The position numbers and the translations under genes were made by a program. Shown in pieces: positions 17,889 through 26,532 of a stretch of DNA of 64,000 nt (position 1 is the stretch's first letter; each line of letters opens with the position of its first letter). The stretch comes from an uncultured Lachnospiraceae bacterium. Lineage in GTDB: Bacteria > Bacillota > Clostridia > Lachnospirales > Lachnospiraceae. Location: the NCBI GenBank assembly GCA_910584945.1, contig CAJUDY010000008.1:1-64000 (forward strand), written 5' to 3'. The notes under the pieces were generated by a model. That model had not been told where the DNA came from. It did no database searches and saw only the letters and a list, made by a program, of their open reading frames with translations.

Positions 17889-18830
17889 GTGAGTGATCTT
17901 AGAAAGGTGTCTTCGTCACCACATATTAGAGATAAAGCGACCAGTTCCAATATTATGCGGGACGTGGTGATCGCACTTTTACCGGCAGCCATATTCGGCG
18001 TGATTCATTTTGGCGTGAATGCACTGATCGTGCTGCTTGTCACGGTTGTAACCAGTGTGGCGACCGAGTACATATATGAAAAATTAATGCATAAACCCTC
18101 GACAGTAGGGGACTTCAGTGCGGTGGTCACCGGACTTTTGCTGGGGATGAACCTTCCCTCAAGCGCGCCCTGGTGGATGGCGGTGCTGGGGAGCGTCTTC
18201 GCGATCCTGGTGGTCAAGCAGCTGTTCGGCGGACTTGGACAGAACTTTATGAACCCGGCCCTGGGCGGGAGATGTTTTCTGATGATCTCCTTTGCCGGGC
18301 GTATGACAAACTATGCCTATGATACGTTTACCGGCGCAACGCCTCTGGCTGTTTTAAGAGAGGGCGGAAGCGTGGACGTCCTTCAGATGGTGACCGGCAA
18401 TACGGCGGGTATGATCGGCGAGACCTCCGCCATCGCGATCCTGATCGGGGCAGCCTATCTGCTGTGGAGAGGCGTGATTGATCTGAAGATCCCGGGAACT
18501 TATCTCCTGACCTTCGCAGTCTTCATGCTGCTTTTTGGCGGACATGGTCTTGCCGGAACTTATCTGGCGGCTCAGCTGGCGGGCGGCGGCCTGATGCTTG
18601 GCGCATGGTTTATGGCGACGGATTACGTGACCAGCCCCATTACCCCTGCCGGACAGATTGTGTACGGCGTGATCCTTGGTATCCTGACCGGTATCTTCCG
18701 GTGCTTCGGAGCGTCTCCGGAGGGCGTGTCCTATGCGATCATCTTCTCGAACCTTCTGGTTCCGCTGATCGAGCGCTTTACGATTCCGCTGGCATTTGGC
18801 AAAGTGAAAGTAAAAGGGGGTAACAAATAA
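17889..18830 (+). CDS. rnfD: Rnf complex subunit D (membrane flavoprotein)
   Basis: About 313 residues, multipass. RnfD carries a covalently bound FMN on a Thr in an SGAT-like motif; the candidate region here is FTGATPLAVLR near residue 150. The conserved loops LPSSAPWWMA and GQNFMNPALGGRCFL are clear. I prefer the in-frame GTG 17889 over GTG 17880 because AGAGGTG sits directly before it. The stop overlaps the rnfG start (18830). Confidence 0.95.
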   Translation: MSDLRKVSSSPHIRDKATSSNIMRDVVIALLPAAIFGVIHFGVNALIVLLVTVVTSVATEYIYEKLMHKPSTVGDFSAVVTGLLLGMNLPSSAPWWMAVLGSVFAILVVKQLFGGLGQNFMNPALGGRCFLMISFAGRMTNYAYDTFTGATPLAVLREGGSVDVLQMVTGNTAGMIGETSAIAILIGAAYLLWRGVIDLKIPGTYLLTFAVFMLLFGGHGLAGTYLAAQLAGGGLMLGAWFMATDYVTSPITPAGQIVYGVILGILTGIFRCFGASPEGVSYAIIFSNLLVPLIERFTIPLAFGKVKVKGGNK

Positions 18831-19423
18831 TGAATAAGATTATGAAGAATACCCTGATTCTGACCGCGATCACGCTGGTGTCCGGTCTTCTTCTTGGATT
18901 TGTCCATGAGCTGACGGCGGCTCCCATCGCGGAGCAGGAAAGGCTCGCAAAAGAAAAAGCGTATGCGGAAGTATTTCCGGAGGCGGCTTCTTTTCAAGAG
19001 GTAGCTGACTTCTCGGAAGTGGCGGCTTATATTGCGGAGCAGGGATATACCTCTCAGGTGATCAACGGGGTCGCGGAGGCGTGCGACGCATCAGGGAATG
19101 TGGTGGGTCATGTGATCAATATCACGACCCCGGAGGGCTATGGCGGGAACATTCAGATGACCGTCGGCGTGACTAATGATATGACCATGCTGGGGATTTC
19201 TTTCCTCTCCATCAGTGAGACGGCGGGTCTTGGCATGAATGCGAATACAGATACCTGGAAGGCGCAGTTCGCGGGCATTCAGGCAGATGAGATCACCTAT
19301 ACCAAATCTGGAAAGTCCGCGCCCAACGAGATCGACGCCGTCAGCAGCGCGACGATCACAACAAAGGCAGTGACCGGCGCGGTCAACGCGGCGCTCTGCG
19401 CTGCCGGACATTATGCTGAGTAA
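18830..19423 (+). CDS. rnfG: Rnf complex subunit G (FMN-binding)
   Basis: 197 residues with one N-terminal membrane helix and an extracytoplasmic FMN-binding domain. The motif for covalent FMN attachment is AVSSATITTKAV near residue 170, with the Thr as acceptor. The protein passes electrons between RnfD/E and the rest of the complex. It overlaps rnfD by one base and stands 15 bp from rnfE. Confidence 0.95.
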   Translation: MNKIMKNTLILTAITLVSGLLLGFVHELTAAPIAEQERLAKEKAYAEVFPEAASFQEVADFSEVAAYIAEQGYTSQVINGVAEACDASGNVVGHVINITTPEGYGGNIQMTVGVTNDMTMLGISFLSISETAGLGMNANTDTWKAQFAGIQADEITYTKSGKSAPNEIDAVSSATITTKAVTGAVNAALCAAGHYAE

Positions 19424-19438
19424 AGGGGGGCGTACATA

Positions 19439-20122
19439 GTGAATTCAGCAGGTGAACGTTTATATAACGGTATTATAAAAGAAAATCCCACTTTCGTGAT
19501 GATGCTTGGCATGTGTCCGACTCTTGCGGTCACCACCAGCGCCATGAACGGACTGGGTATGGGACTGACCACCATGGTGATTCTGGCCCTGTCCAATCTC
19601 ATCATCTCCATGCTTCGGAAAGTTATTCCGGATGATGTGCGTGTGCCGGCCTTTATCGTGATCGTGGCGTCCTTCGTGACCATCGTGCAGTTTTTGCTGC
19701 AGGCTTACATTCCGTCGCTGAATGAGAGCCTTGGCCTTTACATCCCTCTGATCGTCGTGAACTGTATCATCCTTGGCCGGGCGGAGGCTTATGCTTCCAA
19801 GAATCCCATGATCGCGTCTCTCTTTGACGGCATCGGCATGGGACTCGGGTTTACCATCGGCCTGACCAGTATCGGACTGGTCAGGGAGCTGATCGGTTCC
19901 GGCAAGATCTTTGGGGCGGCGGTGCTTCCGGCTTCCTACGAACCGGTGTCCATCTTTGTCATGGCTCCCGGCGCTTTCTTTGTGCTGGCGCTTCTGACCG
20001 GACTTCAGAACAAAGTGAAGCTGAACATGGCGAAAAAAGGAAAAGACGTATCGAAGATTCAGAGCGGCTGTAATGCGGACTGCGCATCCTGCGGGGCGAA
20101 ATGCAGCAGCGCGAAAGAATAG
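19439..20122 (+). CDS. rnfE: Rnf complex subunit E
   Basis: 227 residues with six predicted membrane helices and the family marks NPTFVMMLGMCPTLAVT and IPLIVVNCIILGRAEA. GTG start at 19439 behind AAAGGGGGG. The cysteine-rich tail CNADCASCGAKC after the last helix is longer than in many homologs; four closely spaced cysteines might bind metal. Confidence 0.95.
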   Translation: MNSAGERLYNGIIKENPTFVMMLGMCPTLAVTTSAMNGLGMGLTTMVILALSNLIISMLRKVIPDDVRVPAFIVIVASFVTIVQFLLQAYIPSLNESLGLYIPLIVVNCIILGRAEAYASKNPMIASLFDGIGMGLGFTIGLTSIGLVRELIGSGKIFGAAVLPASYEPVSIFVMAPGAFFVLALLTGLQNKVKLNMAKKGKDVSKIQSGCNADCASCGAKCSSAKE

Positions 20123-20136
20123 GGGGGTAGAGAAGT

Positions 20137-20712
20137 ATGCAAGAATTATTAATCATCGCCATCGGGTCTGCCCTGGTCAATAACGTGGTTTTAAGCCAGT
20201 TCCTTGGGATTTGTCCGTTCCTGGGCGTATCCAAGAAGGTGGAGACGGCAGCAGGTATGGGCGCGGCAGTTATCTTTGTCATCACGTTTGCTTCCTTTGT
20301 GACCAGTGTCATCGACAAGGTTCTGCTGATTCCTTTGAGCATGACCTATCTGCAGACCATCGTGTTTATTCTGGTTATTGCCTGTCTGGTCCAGTTTGTG
20401 GAGATGTTCTTAAAGAAAACCATGCAGTCTCTGTACCAGGCCTTGGGCGTGTATCTGCCGCTGATCACTACCAACTGTGCGGTGCTCGGCGTGGCTTTGA
20501 CCAATGCGACAAAAGAATACAGTATCCTGACCAGTACGGTGAACGGCTTTGCAGTGGCGACGGGCTTCACCATCTCCATCATCCTTCTGGCAGGTATCCG
20601 TGAGAAACTGGAATACAACGACATCTCCCCGGCATTAAAAGGATCTCCGATTGTACTGGTGACCGCCGGTCTGATGGCGATTGCGTTCTGCGGATTTTCA
20701 GGAATCATCTAA
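20137..20712 (+). CDS. rnfA: Rnf complex subunit A
   Basis: 191 residues, six membrane helices, topologically inverted relative to RnfE. Typical motifs are NNVVLSQFLGICPFLGVS at the N-terminus and VYLPLITTNCAVLGVAL in the middle. RnfA and RnfE together hold a [2Fe-2S] cluster within the membrane, using cysteines in these two motifs. Ribosome site GGGGGG. Confidence 0.96.
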   Translation: MQELLIIAIGSALVNNVVLSQFLGICPFLGVSKKVETAAGMGAAVIFVITFASFVTSVIDKVLLIPLSMTYLQTIVFILVIACLVQFVEMFLKKTMQSLYQALGVYLPLITTNCAVLGVALTNATKEYSILTSTVNGFAVATGFTISIILLAGIREKLEYNDISPALKGSPIVLVTAGLMAIAFCGFSGII

Positions 20713-20724
20713 GGGGGGAATGTC

Positions 20725-21516
20725 ATGAGTATAACAGGAATAGTCATCGCTACCGTGATTGTAGGCGGTGTCGGCGTCTTCATTGGTCTGTTCCTTGGAG
20801 CAGCCGGTGAGAAATTCGCCGTGGAAGTAGATGAAAAGGAAGTGGCCATCCGGGAATGCCTTCCGGGCAACAACTGCGGCGGCTGCGGCTATGCAGGCTG
20901 TGACGGTCTGGCAGCTGCGATTGCCCAGGGGGAAGCTCCGGTGAACGGCTGTCCCGTAGGCGGCGCTCCCGTAGGGGAGAAGATCGCGGCGATCATGGGC
21001 GTGGAGGCAGGCGCGGGCGTCCGAAAGGCTGCTTTTGTAAAATGTGCCGGAACCTGCGACCTTGCACCGAGAAATTATGAGTATTCCGGCGCGGGAGACT
21101 GCCGGTTTGTGAGTATGATGCAGAACGGCGGAGACAAGATCTGTACCTTTGGCTGTCTCGGTTACGGCGCCTGTGTGACCGAATGTCAGTTCGACGCCAT
21201 TCATATCGTGAACGGCGTGGCCGTGGTGGACCCGGACGCCTGCAAAGCCTGCGGAAAGTGCGTGGCGGCATGTCCGAAGAAGCTGATCGAGCTGGTGCCG
21301 GTGGAGGGCGTGCACTATGTACAGTGCAATTCCCATGATAAAGGCAAGGACGTCAACAAGGCATGCAAGGCCGGCTGTATCGGCTGCATGAAATGCGCGA
21401 AGAACTGCGAGGCAGGCGCGATCACCGTGGAGGGCAATCTGGCCCAGGTGGACTATGAGAAATGTACCGGCTGCGGCAAATGTGTGAAAGAGTGTCCACG
21501 CAAGATCATCAGATAA
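20725..21516 (+). CDS. rnfB: Rnf complex subunit B (ferredoxin-accepting iron-sulfur protein)
   Basis: 263 residues. One N-terminal membrane helix is followed by the four-Cys domain NNCGGCGYAGCDGLA...NGCPVG. Ferredoxin-like [4Fe-4S] motifs follow: CKACGKCVAACP, CIGCMKCAKNCE and CTGCGKCVKECP, with an extra CTFGCLGYGACVTEC block. RnfB takes electrons from reduced ferredoxin. It is the last gene of the operon; a terminator begins 17 bp after the stop. Confidence 0.97.
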   Translation: MSITGIVIATVIVGGVGVFIGLFLGAAGEKFAVEVDEKEVAIRECLPGNNCGGCGYAGCDGLAAAIAQGEAPVNGCPVGGAPVGEKIAAIMGVEAGAGVRKAAFVKCAGTCDLAPRNYEYSGAGDCRFVSMMQNGGDKICTFGCLGYGACVTECQFDAIHIVNGVAVVDPDACKACGKCVAACPKKLIELVPVEGVHYVQCNSHDKGKDVNKACKAGCIGCMKCAKNCEAGAITVEGNLAQVDYEKCTGCGKCVKECPRKIIR

Positions 21517-21532
21517 AAAGAACGACAGAAGG

Positions 21533-21563
21533 AAAAGAGCATGCCCCAGGGTGTGCTCTTTTT
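21533..21563 (+). terminator. Intrinsic terminator of the rnf operon
   Basis: AAAAGAGCA (21533-21541) pairs with TGCTCTTTT (21554-21562), the right arm running into the T-run. Confidence 0.8.
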
Positions 21564-21585
21564 GCAGCAGCCCGGACAAAAAAGA

Positions 21586-21614
21586 TTGACAATCCCTGGA
21601 AAAAGGTCTACTCT
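21586..21614 (+). promoter_or_regulatory. Sigma-A promoter for the DUF554-to-AEC unit
   Basis: TTGACA (21586-21591), 17-bp spacer, TACTCT (21609-21614). It lies directly after the rnf terminator and 58 bp before the DUF554 start. Confidence 0.65.
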
Positions 21615-21672
21615 TAAACATAGTTTCCGTCGAAAAGGGGCGGATCAATATGGAAAAATGGGAGATGTAAGG

Positions 21673-22353
21673 ATGACAGGAACCATTGTAAATACCTGTA
21701 CTATACTGGCGGGAAGCCTGATCGGAAGTATTTTCAAAAAGGGGATCAGGGAGGAGCAGCAGAATGCTCTGTATATGGCCATGGGACTGGCGGCTACCGG
21801 GCTGGGCATCAACGCGGTGGTGCAGAATATGCCGGACAGCAAATATCCGGTGCTTTTTATTGTCAGTCTGGCGCTGGGAAGCCTGATCGGGACGATCATC
21901 AACATTGACGGACAGTTTCAAAAGCTGACGGACCGGCTTTCCGTGGGTCAGTTAAGCAAAGGCCTTTCCACCGGAATTTTGCTGTTCTGTATCGGGACGT
22001 TGTCCATCTTAGGGCCCATCCAGAGTGCTTTATACGGGGACCACACCTATCTGTTCACCAATGCGACGCTGGATTTTGTAACTTCTATGGTGCTGGCTTC
22101 CACCTACGGCGTCGGCATGATGCTGACTGCCGGGGTATTGTTCTGCTGGCAGGGAGGAATCTACGTGATCGCGCTGATGCTTGGAAATTTTATGACGGCG
22201 GACATGATGACGGAACTGTCTGTGGTGGGAGGTTTTCTGATCGCCAGCTCCGGCCTGTCCATCCTGAATATCAAGGACTGTAAGACCATGAACATGCTGC
22301 CCTCCTTGGTGATCCCGGTGTTGTTCTGCTGGGTGATGGGGTGCTTCACGTGA
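21673..22353 (+). CDS. DUF554 family membrane protein
   Basis: 226 residues with about seven membrane helices. The start GTIVNTCTILAGSLIGSIF and the later SALYGDHTYLFTNATLDFVTSM are characteristic of DUF554 (YdfK-like) proteins, whose function is not proven; transport has been suggested. ATG 21673 is preferred to in-frame codons from 21541 because GGGAG stands 8 bp upstream and the family begins here. It is the first of five closely packed genes. Confidence 0.85.
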   Translation: MTGTIVNTCTILAGSLIGSIFKKGIREEQQNALYMAMGLAATGLGINAVVQNMPDSKYPVLFIVSLALGSLIGTIINIDGQFQKLTDRLSVGQLSKGLSTGILLFCIGTLSILGPIQSALYGDHTYLFTNATLDFVTSMVLASTYGVGMMLTAGVLFCWQGGIYVIALMLGNFMTADMMTELSVVGGFLIASSGLSILNIKDCKTMNMLPSLVIPVLFCWVMGCFT

Positions 22354-22363
22354 GGAGAAGCGA

Positions 22364-23095
22364 ATGATACAATTAGAGAAGCTTTTTACAGGTCCTATCG
22401 CGGACTATGACTGGCCGGAGTACTTCAGCCGGAATGCCAGAGAAGGTCTGACGGTTGAATTTACTGCGGAGAACTATCTGACGGAATCAGAGAAACGACG
22501 GATTTTTCCCTCCATCCGAATGTTCCAGGCGGGGGAGGCTTCCGATGGGAGCCATCTTCTGAAGACAGCACAGCGCTATGTAAAAACAAGCGGGGACGCG
22601 TCGTACCTGGAGGCGATCAAATATTTTATTGCCGAGGAAAACCGTCATTCGTATTATCTGAAGCGGTATATGGAATATTACGGAATTCCGCTTCGGAAAA
22701 AGAACTGGCTGGATATGTGGTTCCGCAGACTTCGGAGGTTTGGGGGACTGAAGGGAGAGGTCATCGTTCTGGTGACTGCGGAGATGATTGCGCTGTCGTA
22801 TTACCGGGCGCTGTCGAAGTGTACGAATTCCGGCGTATTAAAGCGGATCTGCGGACAGATGCTGCATGATGAGCTTCGGCATCTGGTCTTTCAGTCCTGT
22901 ACGCTGTATAAACTGAAGAGCGGCCGTCTGCAGGATATCTTCCGGATTTTCCTGATGCAGATGACCCTCTGGACGGTATGGCCGGCTCTGAAAAAAGTAC
23001 TGAAAAAAGGCGGGTATTCATACCGGCGTTTTTATATGGAAAGCATGGGGTATCTGAGCCAGTCTATGAAGATCGCCAGACAGGGAGCGTTCTGA
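22364..23095 (+). CDS. Ferritin-like di-iron carboxylate protein of unknown substrate
   Basis: 243 residues, mostly helical. The residues E58, E92-x-x-H95, E140 and E170-x-x-H173 are spaced as the six ligands of a carboxylate-bridged di-iron site in a four-helix bundle: E, ExxH, E, ExxH. This pattern is shared by ferritin-like oxygenases, ribonucleotide reductase R2 and rubrerythrin. No rubredoxin domain and no signal peptide are present. Such proteins act as oxygenases, peroxidases or oxygen scavengers; which one applies here cannot be read. GAGGAGAAGCG precedes the ATG, 11 bp after the DUF554 stop. The next gene is a LytTR regulator. Confidence 0.7.
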   Translation: MIQLEKLFTGPIADYDWPEYFSRNAREGLTVEFTAENYLTESEKRRIFPSIRMFQAGEASDGSHLLKTAQRYVKTSGDASYLEAIKYFIAEENRHSYYLKRYMEYYGIPLRKKNWLDMWFRRLRRFGGLKGEVIVLVTAEMIALSYYRALSKCTNSGVLKRICGQMLHDELRHLVFQSCTLYKLKSGRLQDIFRIFLMQMTLWTVWPALKKVLKKGGYSYRRFYMESMGYLSQSMKIARQGAF

Positions 23096-23126
23096 CGGAC
23101 AGTTCTGGAAAGGGGTGTACGTAAAA

Positions 23127-23846
23127 GTGCTTCGGATTGCAGTATGCGATGATGAGAATGAGACGGCAAACTGTCATGCCCGGATGGCGGAAGCCTGCCT
23201 GAGAGAATGTAAGAGTGTGGGAGAAGTTTCAACATATACCAGGAGTGAGAATCTTTTATACGATATTACAGAGGATGGGATGCATTATGATCTGCTGCTT
23301 CTGGACATTGAGATGCCCGGAATAAACGGGATGGAGCTGGCGGAGAAGGTGCGGCTGTTTCTGCCCAGAGTGAAGATGATCTTTATCACATCCCATATCG
23401 AATATGCCGTCGATGCCTTCGAGCTGAATATCTTCCGGTATGTGCCGAAAGGAGAGCTGACAAAACGTCTTCCCGCCGCCATAAAAGATGCGGTGGAGCT
23501 TTTGGGGCTGGAGGAGGGGAGCTTTTACACGATTCAGACTAACAGTCGGCTGGAAAGAATCCCTTGTCGGGAAATCTGTTATATTGAGCGGGATGGAAAG
23601 AATGCGCGGATCGTAACTTTTCGGGGAGCGTCCAGGGTAAGAAAAAGTCTGCAGCAGGTATTTGAGGAGCTGGCAGCGGAGGAATTTCTCTATATTGACC
23701 GGGGATGCATCGTCAATTTGATTCATATTCTGCAGATCAAAGACGGCATGGCAGTGCTGGAGAATGAGATCACGCTGCCCATCAGCCGTTCTCATCTTAA
23801 GCAGGTGAAAGAGCGGATCAATACCTACTGGGGGATGCATATATGA
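23127..23846 (+). CDS. LytTR-family response regulator (second in window)
   Basis: 239 residues from GTG 23127, preferred because AAAGGGG (23109-23115) overlaps the alternative GTG 23115. The receiver domain shows AVCDDE, the phospho-acceptor D60 in LLLLDIEMPG, and FITSHIEYAVDAFE. An unusual VPKGEL replaces the common LxKP lysine segment but keeps a lysine. The LytTR domain begins near residue 130 (ICYIERDGKNARI...IDRGCIVNL). Its stop overlaps the kinase start by 4 bp (ATGA), so the pair is translationally coupled. Confidence 0.92.
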   Translation: MLRIAVCDDENETANCHARMAEACLRECKSVGEVSTYTRSENLLYDITEDGMHYDLLLLDIEMPGINGMELAEKVRLFLPRVKMIFITSHIEYAVDAFELNIFRYVPKGELTKRLPAAIKDAVELLGLEEGSFYTIQTNSRLERIPCREICYIERDGKNARIVTFRGASRVRKSLQQVFEELAAEEFLYIDRGCIVNLIHILQIKDGMAVLENEITLPISRSHLKQVKERINTYWGMHI

Positions 23847-25165
23847 TGACATGGATGGCGCTGATCGAAAAACTGACAGGCGGCAGTATCCGCCTGTTTG
23901 TATTTCTGGTATGTACAGACCGTCTGACTGGCAAAAAAGAACCGGAGAGGGCATGGGTGGTGCAGGGATTTTTGGGCGTGTGGGTGCTTGCCGGATTTGC
24001 CTGGCTGACCGGTCTGCCGGAATTTCCCCAGGCTGTTCTGGAGACGGCGTGGTTTTTCTTCTGTGTCGGCCGGAGAAAGAGGGCTGATTTTGATCGGAGA
24101 CTGTGCCTGTTTTTCAGTATTTTTTATGAGAGCGCGGTTTTGATGTGGCAGTTTTTGCTGTCTGCGGCCTTTGGCATTCTTTTTCGATCAGAAGAATTTC
24201 TGCTGGACGGACGTGCGGAGCGCCTGTGTGTTCTGGGGCTGTTTGACCTGTGCTTCCTGGGTCTTGCCTGGTATATGAGGAGGCGCTGGGAAGAGCCGGG
24301 AAGAAGCGGATACCAGACGGCTTCTTATGTTGTGATTGCCGGATTTTTATTGACGGTGACCGTGTCTGCCCAGTCCGTGATCCGGATACCGGAGGAGGAA
24401 ATGTCAGTCTGGGAGATTCAGTCCGTGATTCTTCTGATGGCATTGCTTGTGTACCGGCTGCGCCGCCAGTACGACGCGGAACGGGAGATCGCAGAGCTGA
24501 AAGCGGAACAGGCGGCGCTTCTGGAGCGGGATTACCGGGCGCTGAACCGCACCTATGAGACCCATGCAAAGCTGTTTCATGATTTCCGCAACCATATGAG
24601 CATGCTTCAGCAGCTGCTTGGCCGGGGAGACTGCAAAGGAGCCATGGGATATCTGGAACAGCTGAACGGTCCTCTGCGGGAGCTGACAGACCAGGTCTTT
24701 ACGGGAGACGGGACGGTGGACTATCTGATCGGTCAGAAGCTGACAGAGGCAAGGGAACAGGACATCGCTTTGACGCTGCAGGTGGAATACCCAAGGAATG
24801 CCGGTATCGGAAGCGCGGATCTGAATGCCGTGCTGGGGAATCTTCTGGATAATGCCCTGGAGGCGGCAGGCAGCATTCCGGAGCCGGAAAAAAGATGGAT
24901 TTCTCTGACCATCCGCCGCATCCATCAGATGGTGGTGATCAAGGTGGAGAATCCTTGTCAGGCGCCGCCAGCAACAGAAAATGGAAGAATTTTATCTTCT
25001 AAGAAGGAACAAGGGCTGCACGGCTGGGGGATTCAGAGCGTCCGGACGGCGGCGGAAAAATATGACGGCGCTATACAGACGGTTTGCGAGGGAGAGGTGT
25101 TCCGGGCGGTGGCCACATTGAGCTTACGTCCGGCGGAAAAACAGAATGAAAGAGAGGATACATAA
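23843..25165 (+). CDS. GHKL-type sensor histidine kinase (second in window)
   Basis: 440 residues. Six or so membrane helices occupy residues 1-205, then a coiled coil (REIAELKAEQAALLERDYRAL). The H-box LFHDFRNHMSML carries the likely phospho-acceptor His, and the HATPase domain has GNLLDNALEAAGS (N-box) and GLHGWGIQSVR (G-box). It pairs with the overlapping LytTR regulator. No quorum-peptide gene is visible; the neighbours are a di-iron protein and an AEC transporter. Start ATG 23843 or 23846. Confidence 0.9.
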   Translation: MMTWMALIEKLTGGSIRLFVFLVCTDRLTGKKEPERAWVVQGFLGVWVLAGFAWLTGLPEFPQAVLETAWFFFCVGRRKRADFDRRLCLFFSIFYESAVLMWQFLLSAAFGILFRSEEFLLDGRAERLCVLGLFDLCFLGLAWYMRRRWEEPGRSGYQTASYVVIAGFLLTVTVSAQSVIRIPEEEMSVWEIQSVILLMALLVYRLRRQYDAEREIAELKAEQAALLERDYRALNRTYETHAKLFHDFRNHMSMLQQLLGRGDCKGAMGYLEQLNGPLRELTDQVFTGDGTVDYLIGQKLTEAREQDIALTLQVEYPRNAGIGSADLNAVLGNLLDNALEAAGSIPEPEKRWISLTIRRIHQMVVIKVENPCQAPPATENGRILSSKKEQGLHGWGIQSVRTAAEKYDGAIQTVCEGEVFRAVATLSLRPAEKQNEREDT

Positions 25166-25171
25166 GGAAAA

Positions 25172-26086
25172 ATGGCATTGTTGACGGTGTCGTTTCAGAT
25201 GCTGGCGCTTCTGATCATGATCGGAACCGGTTATCTGATCGCAAAAAAAGGAATGATGGACGCGCATACCAACGGACAGCTGTCCGGGATGATTGTCAAT
25301 GTGTTCAATCCGTTGTTGTTTTTCGCCAGCGCGGCGAATTCGGTGGGACAGGTTTCCCTGGATACCATGCTTCGGATCGGCGGGATCGCCGTTGGGATGT
25401 TCGCGTTCTTTATCGTTGTGGGGATGGTGCTGACTCCGTTTTTTGACAAAGATCCGGACCAGAGGAAGATGTTTCAGCTGATGTTTGTGTTCTCTAATCT
25501 GGGCTTTATCGGAATCCCGGTGGTCAGCAGTATCCTGGGGCCGGAATATGTGGTGTATGTGACGGTATTTCTGGTGGTGTACAATGTTCTTTTTTATACC
25601 TACGGGGTGTCGGTCATGGACGGAAAGTTTTCCGTGTCCGCCTTAAGGTCCATGATTAATCCGGGCACAATCTTTTGCGTGATTGCGATCCTGGTGATCG
25701 GCTTCGAGATACCGGTTCCGGAATTTATCAGGACGGCGACCACATATCTGGGCAACGTGGCTTCCCCCATGGCGCTGGTGCTGGTGGGCTTCACGCTGGC
25801 CCATTCGGATTTCAGGAAGGTGTTTGGAGAGGTGAAGCTGTATGTTTTTTCTGTGATCAAGCTTCTAATCCTTCCGCTTCTGATGTATCCTGTGCTGAAG
25901 ATGGTGACCAAAGATTCGGCGGTGATCTCCGTGTGCATGATCATGTTCAGCATGCCTGTTGGAAATATGAATATGATTCTCGGCACTGAGCGGGGCGTCG
26001 ACGGACAAATCTGCAGCGCGGCGATCATCCTGTCCACGGTACTCTGTGTACTTACTGTGCCCATTCTGGTCACTCTGACCCTTTAG
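25172..26086 (+). CDS. AEC-family transporter (auxin efflux carrier type)
   Basis: 304 residues with ten predicted membrane helices in two five-helix halves, typical of the AEC family. Motifs include SGMIVNVFNPLLFF near the N-terminus, FSNLGFIGIPVVSSILG and MPVGNMNMILGTERG near the end. Bacterial members export or import carboxylates such as malate or malonate. It starts 6 bp after the kinase gene and is the last gene before a strong terminator, so its expression probably follows the signalling genes. Confidence 0.88.
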   Translation: MALLTVSFQMLALLIMIGTGYLIAKKGMMDAHTNGQLSGMIVNVFNPLLFFASAANSVGQVSLDTMLRIGGIAVGMFAFFIVVGMVLTPFFDKDPDQRKMFQLMFVFSNLGFIGIPVVSSILGPEYVVYVTVFLVVYNVLFYTYGVSVMDGKFSVSALRSMINPGTIFCVIAILVIGFEIPVPEFIRTATTYLGNVASPMALVLVGFTLAHSDFRKVFGEVKLYVFSVIKLLILPLLMYPVLKMVTKDSAVISVCMIMFSMPVGNMNMILGTERGVDGQICSAAIILSTVLCVLTVPILVTLTL

Positions 26087-26138
26087 TGTATTGTCTCGTG
26101 GCCAAAAAACAACCGATTGCGGACATTTCGGCAGAAAG

Positions 26139-26190
26139 ACTTTCGGTCTGTTATGATAGACACATAACAGACCGAAAGTTTTTTTTATTT
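26139..26190 (+). terminator. Strong intrinsic terminator after the AEC transporter gene
   Basis: A perfect 17-bp stem (26139-26155 with 26163-26179) with a 7-base loop, followed by eight T residues and TTATTT. The stem sequence includes TTTCGGTCTGTTATG. Confidence 0.93.
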
Positions 26191-26210
26191 AAAAGTGTCT
26201 GTCCGAGCGG

Positions 26211-26341
26211 AGAGAGGCAGATGCGGAACTTTCAAAACAGCATTTGCCCGAACAGAGCCCCGGAAGGATTTTCAGGAACGAAGTGAGTGAAAACCCTTCC
26301 AGACGCTGGGGCGGAAGAGAGAGGCAGATGCGGAACTTTCA
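26211..26341 (+). repeat. 24-bp direct repeat flanking a 107-bp segment
   Basis: AGAGAGGCAGATGCGGAACT plus TTCA occurs at 26211-26234 and again at 26318-26341. Between the copies lies a local inverted repeat (GGAAGGATTTTC / GAAAACCCTTCC, about 26262-26300). It may be a duplication or a residue of an excised or inserted element. The second copy ends just before the ribosome site of the 26359 gene. Confidence 0.7.
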
Positions 26342-26358
26342 TAAAGGAGGATATCAGA

Positions 26359-26532
26359 ATGCGTCGTGTTTGGTTTCGGAGAATAATTAGTCTGGTGTGG
26401 CTGCTGGCGGCAGCGGTAAGTCTGTGTCACGGAGGGATTGCTCTGGCGGTGTTTGATCTGGTCATGGGAGGATATTTTGGATATCATTCGTTTTTATACA
26501 CAAAGGAGGAAAAGCGGGATGGCAGAAGGTAA
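26359..26532 (+). CDS. Small two-helix membrane protein ahead of an ABC cassette
   Basis: 57 residues, ATG 26359 behind AAAGGAGG. The sequence begins with a basic stretch (MRRVWFRR), then two hydrophobic segments (IISLVWLLAAAVSL, IALAVFDLVMGGYFGY) and a charged tail. No family is recognised. It overlaps the ATPase gene by 14 bp, so it is probably part of the ABC transporter unit. Confidence 0.65.
   Translation: MRRVWFRRIISLVWLLAAAVSLCHGGIALAVFDLVMGGYFGYHSFLYTKEEKRDGRR

Noticed and set aside
20698..21921. 407-residue minus-strand frame across rnfB and the DUF554 gene
   Set aside because: It is antisense to two well-supported genes and a terminator, with no recognisable protein features.
1000..26000. 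Agr-type quorum sensing locus suggested by two LytTR/GHKL pairs
   Set aside because: No AgrB-like protease or pheromone precursor could be found near either pair.
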